Positions 37,091 to 46,334 of a DNA stretch of 64,000 nt are shown in pieces. The position numbers and the translations under genes were made by a program. Source of the stretch: Bacteroidales bacterium (GTDB taxonomy: Bacteria; Bacteroidota; Bacteroidia; Bacteroidales; B18-G4); the NCBI GenBank assembly GCA_018400295.1, contig JAGYMZ010000009.1, positions 1 through 64,000 of the forward strand, in the 5' to 3' direction. A model generated the notes under the pieces. It worked only from the letters and a program-made list of their open reading frames with translations. It ran no database searches and was not told where the DNA came from. Within the stretch, counting starts at the first letter, position 1; each line of letters begins with the position of its first letter.

Positions 37091-38214
37091 TACCTGATCT
37101 TTATTTCTGTCCCGTCTGAAATAATATTATATCCCTTTACAACAACGGTATCCCCGGTGGATATGCCCTGCAAGATCTCGGTCTCATTTTTATAAGATTT
37201 CCCCGGTTCAACATATGCTTTTTCCGCGATCAATTGGCTTCCTTTTGTCACAGCGCGGTAAAGATATGTCCCGTTCCGGTCTTCTTTCATGATTTGGGAC
37301 GGAACAACAAAAGCTGATCCGGAATTATAGTCATTGATCTGAATAATGGAAAGAATATTGGGCTTTAGTTTTTCCTGCCGATTGTCAATTTTAAATTGAA
37401 TGGTAAAGGTCCGGTTTTGAGGTTCAATCATTTGCCCTATTCGTCGGATGGGTTCTTCCAGTTGGATCTCCGGATACGATGGAAAACGTATGTATGCTAC
37501 TTCGCCTTTCCGGATATCGGGAAGGTAGTTTTCGGAAATATCTGCATTGATGTATAACACATCCAGGTTTACTACCTGCATTAGCTGGACACCTGGTGTA
37601 GCAAGCTCTCCTTCTTTCAGGAAAATCTCATCAACAACGCCTTTTAGGGGCGACCGGATATATGCCATGTCAAGCTGGGATTCCAGGGTTTTTAATTTGC
37701 TCTCCAGCGATTTTTTGCGGTTTCTGGCTTCCAGAAACTGCATTTCTGATCCGATATTTTTATCCCACAGCTGTTTTTGTTTATTGAATACGGTGGTTGC
37801 CAATTCCAGAGAAGTACGCACTTCCCCGATATTATTCTCCAGGATGCTGGTATTCAGCTTAATTAATAATTCGCCTTTATCAACCCTTTCTCCTTCGCTG
37901 ACGTAAATATTTTTTATCTGGCCGCTGATTTCCGGGGAAATGTATGCCTCATTCAGGGCTTCCACAGTACCGCTGGCTTCGAAATAATGGTTGAACTCCT
38001 GGGGTTCTATGACGATCGTTTCAACCAGGACTTTATTGTTGTCTGCTTTTCCCGTTACTTCAAGAAGTTCTTTTTCCAATTGTGCGACCTCATTGCGGAG
38101 GGTGGTGATCTTTTCTTTTTTGTCCCTGACCTTATTGCTGATTTGTTCGGGATCGTTGGTTGGCTGACAGGAATAAAGCAAGGCAATGATGAACAAAAGG
38201 ATTAACTTATCCAT
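37090..38214 (-). CDS. RND efflux periplasmic adaptor lipoprotein (HlyD/AcrA family, 374 aa)
   Basis: Links the inner-membrane pump to the outer-membrane channel. The frame is open to 38265, but Met at 38214 gives a typical lipoprotein signal (MDKLILLFIIALLYSC, lipobox LLYS-C), so I start there. An early coiled coil (KVRDKKEKITTLRNEVAQLEKELLEV) and a lipoyl/barrel-sandwich motif (EISGQIKNIYVSEGERVDKGELLIKLN) are clear. A helical hairpin (about residues 125-175) and beta-barrel domains follow. It overlaps the pump gene by one base and follows the TolC-like gene by 63 bases, so all are in one operon. Confidence 0.94.
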   Translation of the reverse strand: MDKLILLFIIALLYSCQPTNDPEQISNKVRDKKEKITTLRNEVAQLEKELLEVTGKADNNKVLVETIVIEPQEFNHYFEASGTVEALNEAYISPEISGQIKNIYVSEGERVDKGELLIKLNTSILENNIGEVRTSLELATTVFNKQKQLWDKNIGSEMQFLEARNRKKSLESKLKTLESQLDMAYIRSPLKGVVDEIFLKEGELATPGVQLMQVVNLDVLYINADISENYLPDIRKGEVAYIRFPSYPEIQLEEPIRRIGQMIEPQNRTFTIQFKIDNRQEKLKPNILSIIQINDYNSGSAFVVPSQIMKEDRNGTYLYRAVTKGSQLIAEKAYVEPGKSYKNETEILQGISTGDTVVVKGYNIISDGTEIKIR

Positions 38215-38277
38215 TACGGGTATTATTTTAATTGAAATGGCGGAAAGGGTGTATATGGGTTTCATTGTTATGGTGAC

Positions 38278-39624
38278 TTATTCGGTTGTCAATAATTTTT
38301 CCAGGGATTCTTTTTTCTCCAGCAAATCAAGGATGGCAAGCATATAATCCGATTCAGTGGTTAAGAATTGATTGTGGGCCTGAAGCAATTCCATACTGGT
38401 GGATAATCCTTCAGAATATTTGATGCCGGTTTGCCGGTATATTTTTTCCGCTGTTTCCAGGCTGTTCTTTTTATTGGCATACATGAGGTATGCGTTGTGA
38501 AAATCTGTTCTGGACTGCCGGGCCTGGATGGTAAGACCCGTTCTTAATTGCTTGTCAAGGATTTGTACCTGCTCAAGGGTAAGCTGGGCTTTTTGTACAC
38601 GGGAAGAGCGGTTACCGGAGCTCCATATCGGAATGTTCAGTTCAACACCCAGTATAGATGTTGGATACCATATTTTTCCCGGGTCAAAAAAGTTCCATTC
38701 GTTTCTTTGAGCCTGGGCCTGGTATGTTAAAAAAGCATTCATGCTCGGGTAATATTCGGATTTTGTTGCTTTCAGTTTCATGACAGCCAGCTCTTCCTGG
38801 GTTTTAATGATCCTGTAATTTATATTATCCCGGTAATTGAAATCTTCATTCAGAAGGGCGAAATAATTGACCTCCTGGATAATGGAGTTAAGAGTATCGG
38901 TCAGCACAATGGAATCGTTGAGCGTGAGGCCAAGTATGAATTTCAAATAGCTGTAAGCCAGTTCGGTTTGATTTTCTGATGTTATGACGGATGCTTCAAG
39001 GTCGGCCACGATCAGTTCCAGCTGCTCCACGTCAATATCTTCCAAAAACCCTGCTTCATAGGTCGCCCTTGTGTGTGTGAGCATTTTTCGCATTGCCTTC
39101 AGCGTTGTATCCAGTATGGCATTGTTGGCTTTGGTTATGAGGATGGTATAATATGCTGTGGATACCTCCTGTTTAATATCCAGTTCTTTTTTGCGGTATT
39201 GTTTTTGTGTTTTATCCACAAGGAGTTTTGAGGCTTTGACCCCAAGTATATACCGCCCGTCGAATATAAGCTGGTTTAGGATCATTTCCCCATACGCATT
39301 GTATTTGGTACCGAACTGTACCTTCTGCTGTGGCGAATCGGGTCCGAATGCTCCTTCCGGGATAATGAATGTAGGCCTGGCCAGGTAATCGTTGTAAGCA
39401 ATAGAACCGCTCAGTTGTGGGAAGCCTGTGGAAAGATATTCCCTGACCTCCTTTTTTGCGATCTCAATATCTTTATAAGCATGGATAAGATCATAATTGT
39501 GTTCAAAAGCATACGCCTGTGCATCCTTTAAATCGAACCGGTATATTGCTTGTGCAAATGGTTTTGGGCCAATGCATAAAAACGACAGAAGAAACAGTAA
39601 GGGGATCGTATTTCTTTTATTCAT
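38278..39624 (-). CDS. TolC-like outer-membrane efflux channel (448 aa)
   Basis: Outer-membrane factor of the tripartite pump. The open frame reaches a TTG at 39651, but the first ATG (39624) gives the signal peptide MNKRNTIPLLFLLSFLCIG. Two OEP-type repeats are visible with long amphipathic helices: the first around AKKEVREYLSTGFPQLSGSI and TKQKQ-type heptads, the second ending LSTSMELLQAHNQFLTTESDYMLAILDLLEKKESLEKLL. It lies 49 bases after the TetR regulator and before the adaptor gene. Confidence 0.93.
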   Translation of the reverse strand: MNKRNTIPLLFLLSFLCIGPKPFAQAIYRFDLKDAQAYAFEHNYDLIHAYKDIEIAKKEVREYLSTGFPQLSGSIAYNDYLARPTFIIPEGAFGPDSPQQKVQFGTKYNAYGEMILNQLIFDGRYILGVKASKLLVDKTQKQYRKKELDIKQEVSTAYYTILITKANNAILDTTLKAMRKMLTHTRATYEAGFLEDIDVEQLELIVADLEASVITSENQTELAYSYLKFILGLTLNDSIVLTDTLNSIIQEVNYFALLNEDFNYRDNINYRIIKTQEELAVMKLKATKSEYYPSMNAFLTYQAQAQRNEWNFFDPGKIWYPTSILGVELNIPIWSSGNRSSRVQKAQLTLEQVQILDKQLRTGLTIQARQSRTDFHNAYLMYANKKNSLETAEKIYRQTGIKYSEGLSTSMELLQAHNQFLTTESDYMLAILDLLEKKESLEKLLTTE

Positions 39625-39673
39625 TTTCAAAAGCAGTTTGAAAGCAGTCAAATCAAGAACGGATTATGGGATG

Positions 39674-40288
39674 TTAAATTTTTAATTCCTTTCTTTTCTT
39701 TTCAAAGTATTTAACTCCTTCCGGCTTTGCAATACTTCTGATGAAGTTATCGAACATGACGTTAAACAGCGTTTCGAAGGAGAATTTTTCCGGAGGGAAA
39801 AAATCTGGATTGTGCAAATCGATCAGTCTTGAAATGTATAGTCTGGAGATTAATTCAATGCTGAGGTCATTTCGGTAGATCCCTTGGCTGATCCCCTTTT
39901 CCAGGTTAATGCGGATCTTCTCAAAAATAAAATCACGTCGTTTTTCAAAATGTTCCTGGTAAATATCGGGATAATGCTTTTTCAGGTCAAAGGTGATGGC
40001 AGGACTTATATTCTTAAATTTCAGGGCAATTTCTTTGCTTACGGTGAGGAGTATGTCAATGGCATTAACCCCCTCAAAATCGTGCACGTCAAAAATTATC
40101 TTAAAGGATTCGCGTTCGAATTCCAATACTTTCTCCACGAGTTCAGCTTCATCACGAATGTATTTACGGATCTGGGATTCCGGAACATCGATTTTGCTGC
40201 TTACCTTGGCTAATGAAAGATGACCAATGCCTCGCCTGAAGGGATATTCTCTTATTTTTTCAATTATTCTCTTGAATTCTTCATCCAT
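39674..40288 (-). CDS. TetR/AcrR-family transcriptional regulator of the efflux operon (204 aa)
   Basis: A -7 promoter element at 40312-40319 rules out the upstream ATG at 40417, so the start is Met at 40288 (MDEEFKRIIEKI). The N-terminal helix-turn-helix region (LSLAKVSSKIDVPESQIRKYIRDEAELVEKVLEFE) has the TetR pattern, and the rest is a helical ligand-binding domain with KFSFETLFNVMFDNFIRSIA near the end. It is first gene of the TetR-TolC-adaptor-pump operon, so it probably represses its own operon and responds to a pumped compound. A palindrome overlaps its start region. The HTH is more diverged than in well-known TetR proteins. Confidence 0.85.
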   Translation of the reverse strand: MDEEFKRIIEKIREYPFRRGIGHLSLAKVSSKIDVPESQIRKYIRDEAELVEKVLEFERESFKIIFDVHDFEGVNAIDILLTVSKEIALKFKNISPAITFDLKKHYPDIYQEHFEKRRDFIFEKIRINLEKGISQGIYRNDLSIELISRLYISRLIDLHNPDFFPPEKFSFETLFNVMFDNFIRSIAKPEGVKYFEKKRKELKI

Positions 40289-40299
40289 TTCCGGAATGC

Positions 40300-40319
40300 T
40301 TGCAACCGATGCAAAAATA
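40300..40319 (-). promoter_or_regulatory. Promoter -7 element and short palindrome before the TetR gene
   Basis: On the minus strand TATTTTTG (40319-40312) fits TAnnTTTG. Overlapping it, TTGCA (40300-40304) and TGCAA (40310-40314) form a palindrome with a 5-base centre, placed across the expected transcription start 12-20 bases before the ATG. That is where a TetR autorepressor operator would be expected. The palindrome is short, so operator status is tentative. Confidence 0.45.
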
Positions 40320-40463
40320 GGAAAAAAACAACAGGAACGAAAATAAAACATTTCAGTTGAATCATGACATTCAATACGGATGGCCATGTGTTTATGCATA
40401 ATCGTATTAAAAGGCATGGATAAACGCCGGGATGTTGACTGTCTTGATTTCCCGAATGTATAT

Positions 40464-40471
40464 TATTTTTG
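40464..40471 (+). promoter_or_regulatory. Promoter of the dicarboxylate/glutamate symporter gene
   Basis: TTG (40444-40446), 17 bases, then TATTTTTG (40464-40471) match the Bacteroidota promoter. It lies inside the upstream extension of the reading frame, so translation should start at the ATG at 40498, not 40432. Confidence 0.6.
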
Positions 40472-40497
40472 CTACATTTAGCCAAAAAATCGGGCGC

Positions 40498-41715
40498 ATG
40501 CGAAAGATCAGGTTTGCATTACACTGGCAAATACTCATAGCCCTTGTCATGGGGGTTCTCTATGGTGTTTTTTTCCGGGATTATGTTCCCTATATCAGCT
40601 GGATGGGTGATGTTTTTATCCGGGCACTGAAGATGATCATCATTCCCTTGATCCTGAGCTCGATCATTTCAGGTGTAACCAACATCGGATCGGCTGAGAA
40701 CCTGGGGCGGCTTGGACTTAAAACCATCCTGTATTATGTCATGACCAGTACGCTGGCCATTCTGGTGGGACTGGCATTAGTAAATATAATCCAGCCAGGG
40801 GTGGGTGCAGACCTGGGATTCCATAAAGAAGTGGGCGCCCTTGATGTCATAGAGGATTCTTTTGGACAAACCCTGATCAAGATCATTCCCGTTAATATCT
40901 TTGAAGCCCTGTCCAGTGCACGCATGCTGTCTGTAATATTTTTTGCTATTGTTTTTGGATTCTTCATAACCCGGTCGGGCCGAAAGACCCGTCATTTTCT
41001 GACGGATTTCTTTAACAGTGTTTTTGAGGTCATGATGAAGATCACCATGTTCATCATCCGCTTTGCCCCTTTTGGTGTTTTTGGCATCGTGGCTTATCAG
41101 ATCAGTGAATCGGAAGATCTATCGGTTCTGGCCCAGACCATGGGTGTGTATATGATTACCGTCTTTGCCGGATTGGCTTTTCATGCCCTTATCACGTTGC
41201 CCCTCATTGCGAAGTTCATTGGCAAAGTGAATCCCCTGAAGCATTTCCGGGCTGTGACCACGCCATTGCTTACCGCTTTTTCCACATCTTCTTCCAGCGC
41301 AACATTGCCCCTGACCATGCAGGCAGTGGGAAATAAGGCTGGAGTATCCAATAAAATCTCCTCATTTACCCTTCCACTGGGGGCCACCATTAATATGGAC
41401 GGAACCGCTTTATATGAATGTGTTGCTGCCATTTTCATAGCCCAGGCATACGGTGTGGATTTGGGTTTTGGCGAACAGGTTATTGTTGTGTTTACTGCTT
41501 TACTGGCTTCAATTGGTGCTGCAGGCATCCCTATGGCCGGACTGGTTATGATCACCGTTGTTTTATCTGCTGTGGGCCTTCCACTGGAAGGAGTGGGATT
41601 GATCCTTGCCGTAGACCGGATACTGGATATGTTCCGTACGGCGACCAATGTTTGGAGCGATAGCTGCGGTGCCGTTGTAATTGCTAAATCCGAAGGAGAA
41701 GCGCTGAATGTATAG
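40498..41715 (+). CDS. Dicarboxylate/amino acid:cation symporter (DAACS, GltP/DctA-like, 405 aa)
   Basis: Imports glutamate, aspartate or C4-dicarboxylates with Na+ or H+ across the inner membrane. The glutamate-transporter fold motifs are complete: TAFSTSSSSATLPLTM (re-entrant loop 1, serine-rich), LGATINMDGTALYE (NMDGT cation site) and DRILDMFRTATNVWSDSCG (substrate site, with Asp in the Arg-binding position region). About eight hydrophobic helices and two hairpins are apparent. The true start is set by the promoter at 40464-40471. It is divergent from the efflux operon and followed by phosphofructokinase, which has its own promoter. Glutamate versus dicarboxylate specificity cannot be decided here. 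Confidence 0.93.
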   Translation: MRKIRFALHWQILIALVMGVLYGVFFRDYVPYISWMGDVFIRALKMIIIPLILSSIISGVTNIGSAENLGRLGLKTILYYVMTSTLAILVGLALVNIIQPGVGADLGFHKEVGALDVIEDSFGQTLIKIIPVNIFEALSSARMLSVIFFAIVFGFFITRSGRKTRHFLTDFFNSVFEVMMKITMFIIRFAPFGVFGIVAYQISESEDLSVLAQTMGVYMITVFAGLAFHALITLPLIAKFIGKVNPLKHFRAVTTPLLTAFSTSSSSATLPLTMQAVGNKAGVSNKISSFTLPLGATINMDGTALYECVAAIFIAQAYGVDLGFGEQVIVVFTALLASIGAAGIPMAGLVMITVVLSAVGLPLEGVGLILAVDRILDMFRTATNVWSDSCGAVVIAKSEGEALNV

Positions 41716-41756
41716 ATGTTTGGGAGTTTTTTGTTCATTAATGGGGATGGATTGAT

Positions 41757-41764
41757 TATTTTTG
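41757..41764 (+). promoter_or_regulatory. Promoter of the phosphofructokinase gene
   Basis: TTG (41731-41733), 23 bases, then TATTTTTG (41757-41764). It overlaps the upstream end of the reading frame (TTG at 41762), which shows that translation starts further down, at 41813 or 41834. Confidence 0.55.
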
Positions 41765-41812
41765 ACGGGTGGACCATTCGTAACGCGTATTACGTTCAAT
41801 ACTTTCATCGAT

Positions 41813-42856
41813 ATGCAAAAAACTACAAAGGGGATGAAAATCGGTATCCTGACCGCAGGTGGCGATTGTCCCGGGATCAATGCGGCCATAAGGGGTGTGG
41901 GTAAAACAGCCATCGTTGAGTACGGCATGAAAGTTTATGGGATCTCTTCCGGATTTTTAGGATTGATAAATCAGGAATATCAGGAACTGGATGAGCATCA
42001 CCTTTCCGGGATACTTACCCTGGGAGGCACCATTCTTGGCACTTCCAGAGAAAAGCCGTTCAAACCGGACGATCATCGTTTTAATAAGGTCGATAAGCCC
42101 AAACTGATCAAAAAGCATTACAAAGAGCTGGGTTTGGATGCCCTGGTATGCATAGGGGGTAACGGAACCATGAAAACCGCATACCGGTTATACGAAGAAG
42201 GACTGAATATTATTGGCATACCCAAGACCATTGACAATGATGTGTGGGGGACGGAAGTGACTTTTGGCTTCGACAGTGCCCTGTGGATCGCAACCGATGC
42301 CATCGACCGGCTGCATACCACTGCCAATTCGCATAAACGGACCATGGTTATAGAGGTCATGGGTCACCATGCCGGTTGGCTTGCATTATATTCCGGGGTC
42401 GCCGGCGGAGGGGACATCGTACTGATACCGGAGATCGCTTATGATGAAAACATCCTTGCTTCCTATCTTGAAAGGAGGGTGCAAAACAAGAAACCCTATT
42501 CGATCATTGTTGTGGCTGAAGGGATCAAAAGGAAAAAACACAAATCTGCCGCTTCTTATATTTCGGAAATGATCCAGAATAAAACCGGGCTGGAAACCCG
42601 CGAAACGATCCTTGGATACATACAACGGGGGGGAAGCCCATCCCCAATGGACCGGATCCTGGCTACACGCTATGGTGCACATGCTGTAGAATTGATGTCC
42701 AGGGGGGAGTTTGGCAAAATGGTAGCCAAAAAAGGACAGCATACCATATCGATTCCCCTTGAAGAGGTAAGGGGAAAACTCAGGCTGGTACCTGTGGATC
42801 ATGCGCTGATCAAAAAGGCCAGGTATATGGACGTTTGTTTCGGCGATCGGAAGTGA
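41813..42856 (+). CDS. pfkA: 6-phosphofructokinase, mixed ATP/PPi-type subgroup (347 aa)
   Basis: Phosphorylates fructose 6-phosphate in glycolysis. ATG at 41813 is preferred because the promoter lies at 41757-41764; 41834 (MKIGILTAGGDCPG) is the other choice. The phosphofructokinase signatures are GILTAGGDCPGINAAIRG, IGGNGTMKTA (115-118 = GGNG), PKTIDNDV (137-144), MGHHAGWLAL and LGYIQRGGSPSPMDR. Gly at the position equivalent to E. coli Gly104 suggests ATP use, while Lys138 in place of E. coli Gly124 is usual in pyrophosphate-dependent relatives. Asn117 replaces the usual Asp103. The phosphoryl donor is therefore uncertain. The length fits bacterial single-domain enzymes with a small insertion. 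Confidence 0.92.
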   Translation: MQKTTKGMKIGILTAGGDCPGINAAIRGVGKTAIVEYGMKVYGISSGFLGLINQEYQELDEHHLSGILTLGGTILGTSREKPFKPDDHRFNKVDKPKLIKKHYKELGLDALVCIGGNGTMKTAYRLYEEGLNIIGIPKTIDNDVWGTEVTFGFDSALWIATDAIDRLHTTANSHKRTMVIEVMGHHAGWLALYSGVAGGGDIVLIPEIAYDENILASYLERRVQNKKPYSIIVVAEGIKRKKHKSAASYISEMIQNKTGLETRETILGYIQRGGSPSPMDRILATRYGAHAVELMSRGEFGKMVAKKGQHTISIPLEEVRGKLRLVPVDHALIKKARYMDVCFGDRK

Positions 42857-43043
42857 AATAATAATCCCTGTGATCAAATGGATGCATCCCACAAAAATTG
42901 CGAGCCATTTTTTTGTAAGATGCAGTTATACCGGGAGGAACATAAGTTCAACCATTGCAAACCTGTTCCGATCCGGTATTCATAATAAACCATCCTTACA
43001 GATAAAAAGCGTACGGTGATGAACCGGTAAGACAAGAATATGA

Positions 43044-44636
43044 TCAAAATCCGTTCAGGTCCATGGTAACCGTTGGGATCAGTAAAAGGAACCCCAGGAT
43101 CATCAGAATGACGATCAGTGGCAGTATCCACCTGACCCATTTTTCATAAGGGATCTTGGCCACTCCCAAAACGCCCATCAAAACCCCCGAAGTGGGCGTG
43201 ATCATATTGGTAAAGCCATCACCAAATTGAAATGCCATAACGGTGGCCTGGCGGGAGATGCCGATCAGATCGGAAAACGGGGCCATGATGGGCATGGTCA
43301 GTGCTGCCTTTGCCGACCCGGAAGGGATTATAATGTTAATGACGGTTTGGATAACATACATGATCCCTACAGAAGCTATATTGCCCATTTCATTCATGGA
43401 TTGGGAGAGACCGTATAGAATGGTATCGATGACTTTTCCATCTTCCAGAATGACAATGATGCCCCCTGCCAATCCGACGATGATGGCGGCAGACAGTATA
43501 TCTTTCACCCCTTCCATAAACAGAGCGGTGATCTTATCCGGGTTGTAGTTCATGGCAATGCCTGCAATGATCCCCATGGCAAAAAACAGGGTGGCAATTT
43601 TCATGATGTACCAGCTATAGCCCATTACACCTACAATGAGAAAATATATTGTGTACAGCAGCAGTGAAAGGACAAAAAAGTGAACCGATTTTCTAAGGGA
43701 CAGAATGCCGGTAACGGCAAATAATACAGCGGAGACGGGCAGCATCGGCATGGATTGGGATGCATTGCCCACGGTCATTTCAGTCATGGGATAGATGAAA
43801 GAAAAAATGATCAGTGCCGCTTCAACAAGGGCAAAAGCGATCCATCCCGAAAGGGGTGTTTGATATTTAATATCATCAATATCCCCGGTGTCACGTTCTC
43901 GCCAGTAACGGTCATCCTGAAAAACAGGCGATTTTTCAGGATGCCTTTTTATTTTCCTGGCATAGCGCAGGATGAATGTGATACCAACCGCATTGATGAT
44001 CATCCAGCAAATGAAACGGTATTCTATACCGGAGAAGAGTGGCAGTTCTGCAATTCCCTGGGCAATCCCAATAGTGAAGGGATTTAAGATCGCTCCCGCA
44101 AATCCCAGTCCGGCCGCTACGAAAACAAGTCCCACGCCGGTGATCGAATCATAACCCATGGAAATGGCCAGGGGAACAAGGATAATGATAAAGGCTATCG
44201 TTTCTTCGCTCATTCCGAATATAGCCCCAAAGGCACTGAACATAAACATTATAAGTGTCATTACAATGTTGTCCACACCAATTTTTCGCAAAACCCTGTT
44301 CTTTTCCAGTTTTCTGGTAAATTTCAGGAAAGAAAATATTCCCACATCAATGGCCTTGCTGGCATTCATGATCCAGAAGGCACCCCCAATCATCAATATA
44401 AAGATGATGATACCGGATTGCCTGACAAACCCTTTAAAAAGTGCCGCGAAGACTTCCCATGTCTGGGCCTGACTGTCCACATAGTGGAAAACCATTTCTT
44501 TTTGTTCTTTGCCATGTTTTATGGTGGTTTCCTCTACGTATTCACCTCCCGGAATGATCCAGGTGAGTATGGCTGCCAGAATAATGATGTAAAAAATGAT
44601 GACGTAGGTGTGGGGGATCTTGTTCAGTTTAAGCAT
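43044..44636 (-). CDS. YfcC/DcuC-superfamily anaerobic carrier (530 aa)
   Basis: Integral membrane transporter with about 12-14 helices. It belongs to the YfcC-like group of C4-dicarboxylate/basic amino-acid carriers: an opening helix followed by LTWIIPGGEYVEE, then GFVRQSGIIIFILMIGGAFWIMN, FGMSEETIAFIIILVPLAISMGYD, NPFTIGIAQGIAELPLFSG, IIPSGSAKAALTMPIMAPFSDLIG and GDGFTNMITPTSGVLMGVLG. The last two are the family's paired re-entrant motifs. The substrate is unknown; peptides, arginine or ornithine, and dicarboxylates have all been proposed for relatives. It starts 33 bases after a secreted C69 dipeptidase, so the pair may release and import amino acids. The 187 bases between it and phosphofructokinase (convergent) show only a weak hairpin. 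Confidence 0.85.
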   Translation of the reverse strand: MLKLNKIPHTYVIIFYIIILAAILTWIIPGGEYVEETTIKHGKEQKEMVFHYVDSQAQTWEVFAALFKGFVRQSGIIIFILMIGGAFWIMNASKAIDVGIFSFLKFTRKLEKNRVLRKIGVDNIVMTLIMFMFSAFGAIFGMSEETIAFIIILVPLAISMGYDSITGVGLVFVAAGLGFAGAILNPFTIGIAQGIAELPLFSGIEYRFICWMIINAVGITFILRYARKIKRHPEKSPVFQDDRYWRERDTGDIDDIKYQTPLSGWIAFALVEAALIIFSFIYPMTEMTVGNASQSMPMLPVSAVLFAVTGILSLRKSVHFFVLSLLLYTIYFLIVGVMGYSWYIMKIATLFFAMGIIAGIAMNYNPDKITALFMEGVKDILSAAIIVGLAGGIIVILEDGKVIDTILYGLSQSMNEMGNIASVGIMYVIQTVINIIIPSGSAKAALTMPIMAPFSDLIGISRQATVMAFQFGDGFTNMITPTSGVLMGVLGVAKIPYEKWVRWILPLIVILMILGFLLLIPTVTMDLNGF

Positions 44637-44669
44637 GGTATGTTTTGCAGTTTGGTGTAGGGAGAATGA

Positions 44670-46250
44670 TTAGAACTGTTCATCGTATTTTGTCCACAGG
44701 TGATCACCCAGTATCCATGCTTTTTCAACCACTTTCTGCCCCCATTTACCGGTATATTTCGTGAGAAAGGATCTGGCACGCTGAGGATCTTCCCGGTATA
44801 ATTCCAGTGCTTTCTGTTCAATCGCCTTTTGATCATCAAAGAGTTCTTTTTGCCAAACGCTCCAGACCCCATTCACATCTTTTCTCATGTCCCCCCATCG
44901 TTGTGCTGTCAGTGTACTGAGGCGGTTAAACGCCCACCATGCGGATTCATGTGTATATCCTTTTGTTCTGCCGGGTGTTTTATAGGCTTCCGGGAGGTCG
45001 GTTGCTCCGGCGTATACCGGAATATAAATGGATGTGGCCACATTATCCAGGGCAAGCCAAACGAGCCCGCCGATCTCATCGGGAAGCCAGTTCCGGCTTT
45101 GGATAATGGTGGCATACATGGTATACCAACGGGCAATGGTGCGTTCTCCACGCCATCCCCAACCGCCGTTAATATCGAAGACCTTATTCATGTCGTAAGG
45201 CATAAAGGGATTGGCCAGGGGGGAAATGACCGTTTTTCCGTTTTCATCTGTAACGGTGATGTTTTTAATAAAGTTAAAAGGCGTTCCTTCATAATAATCC
45301 TGGAATATGGTGACAAGTTTATCCATGGTGACCGGGTCGTCCGGTTTTATGCTGAAGGGGTAGTTTTCTGCATTCGGGTCAAGTCCCAGGGAAGGGGCTG
45401 CCATATCAAATACCCGCCATTCCCTTCTCCTGGCAGCCATGGACGTGCGGCTTTTGGGAGCGTAGGCATAGCAGAATTCAAAATCTTCTTTGGAATCGGA
45501 CCATCCGGAATCCAGGGCCATGTCATAAACATTCGCCGATGCCATGAAATAATCCGGATCAGAGAGATCTATGTGCCGTATCCGGCTTGCATTTGCATTC
45601 ACGGAAATATGCTCATCCGGCACACGCTGAGCCACCCATATTGCACCGGTTTTTCCTTTACCCGGGCCGACGATCTCCAGGTGCCAGACTTCATTTTTAT
45701 CGGAAATGGTAAGGCACTCACCAGCGTCGTTCCAGCCATATTCCCGGGTTAATTTGTCCGTCATTCTGAGCGCCTGTCTTGCCGTTTTGCAGCGTTCCAG
45801 AATAAGCAGGCATAAGCGCTGACAATCAATGAGGCCTTCATCCGATTGCAAAGAGGAACGTCCGCCGAAAGTGGACTCTCCAATGCCTACCTGATATTGG
45901 TTCATGCAAGGATATGCAGTGTTTATGTACCCGTGTGTATGCTTTGCCTGTGGTATCCTGCCAATTTCAACATGGCTATAGCTTGGCATTGCGGTAGTAT
46001 CGCAATAGCTGCGTTTAAACATTGGCATTGTGGTTCCTGTTGCATGATCTTTTTCCGGTACGATATCCATCCAGGAGCGGGTACGGTGACTGTCATCTGT
46101 ATGGGATGTGATTACCGAACCATCAGCAGTGGCCATTCTGCCGGCGGTTACGGTTGTACATTCATCGGGCCAGGATCCCTGGGAAAACGATGGGACCGAT
46201 AAGAAAGGGAAAAGAAAAGCAAAGCAGAGTGTCAGGCTAATTTTTACCAT
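44670..46250 (-). CDS. Secreted C69-family dipeptidase (526 aa)
   Basis: Ntn-hydrolase of the PepD/C69 family. A signal peptide (VKISLTLCFAFLFPFLSVPSFS) is followed by a short propeptide, and the nucleophile is Cys31 in DECTTVTAGRMATADGSVITSHTDD. Further family motifs are NQYQVGIGESTFGGR, EGLIDCQRLCLLILERCKTARQAL and WHLEIVGPGKGKTGAIWVAQRVPDEHISVNANASRI. The C-terminal part (VWSVWQKELFDDQKAIEQKALELYREDP) matches secreted Bacteroidota members. It probably hydrolyses dipeptides in the periplasm. It is first in an operon with the YfcC-type carrier and divergent from the PurF-like gene. No clean -7 element is seen on its side of the 134-base gap. Confidence 0.92.
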   Translation of the reverse strand: MVKISLTLCFAFLFPFLSVPSFSQGSWPDECTTVTAGRMATADGSVITSHTDDSHRTRSWMDIVPEKDHATGTTMPMFKRSYCDTTAMPSYSHVEIGRIPQAKHTHGYINTAYPCMNQYQVGIGESTFGGRSSLQSDEGLIDCQRLCLLILERCKTARQALRMTDKLTREYGWNDAGECLTISDKNEVWHLEIVGPGKGKTGAIWVAQRVPDEHISVNANASRIRHIDLSDPDYFMASANVYDMALDSGWSDSKEDFEFCYAYAPKSRTSMAARRREWRVFDMAAPSLGLDPNAENYPFSIKPDDPVTMDKLVTIFQDYYEGTPFNFIKNITVTDENGKTVISPLANPFMPYDMNKVFDINGGWGWRGERTIARWYTMYATIIQSRNWLPDEIGGLVWLALDNVATSIYIPVYAGATDLPEAYKTPGRTKGYTHESAWWAFNRLSTLTAQRWGDMRKDVNGVWSVWQKELFDDQKAIEQKALELYREDPQRARSFLTKYTGKWGQKVVEKAWILGDHLWTKYDEQF

Positions 46251-46334
46251 GAGCAGATCATTTTATAATTTAAAATTTTCTAAAATAAGAAAAATTACGC
46301 TATTTGCAATCCGGGGGATCCACGAATTCGTTTT

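Noticed and set aside
44829-45752. 307-codon plus-strand frame across the C69 dipeptidase gene
   Set aside because: Antisense shadow; the minus-strand protein has signal peptide, nucleophile and family motifs.
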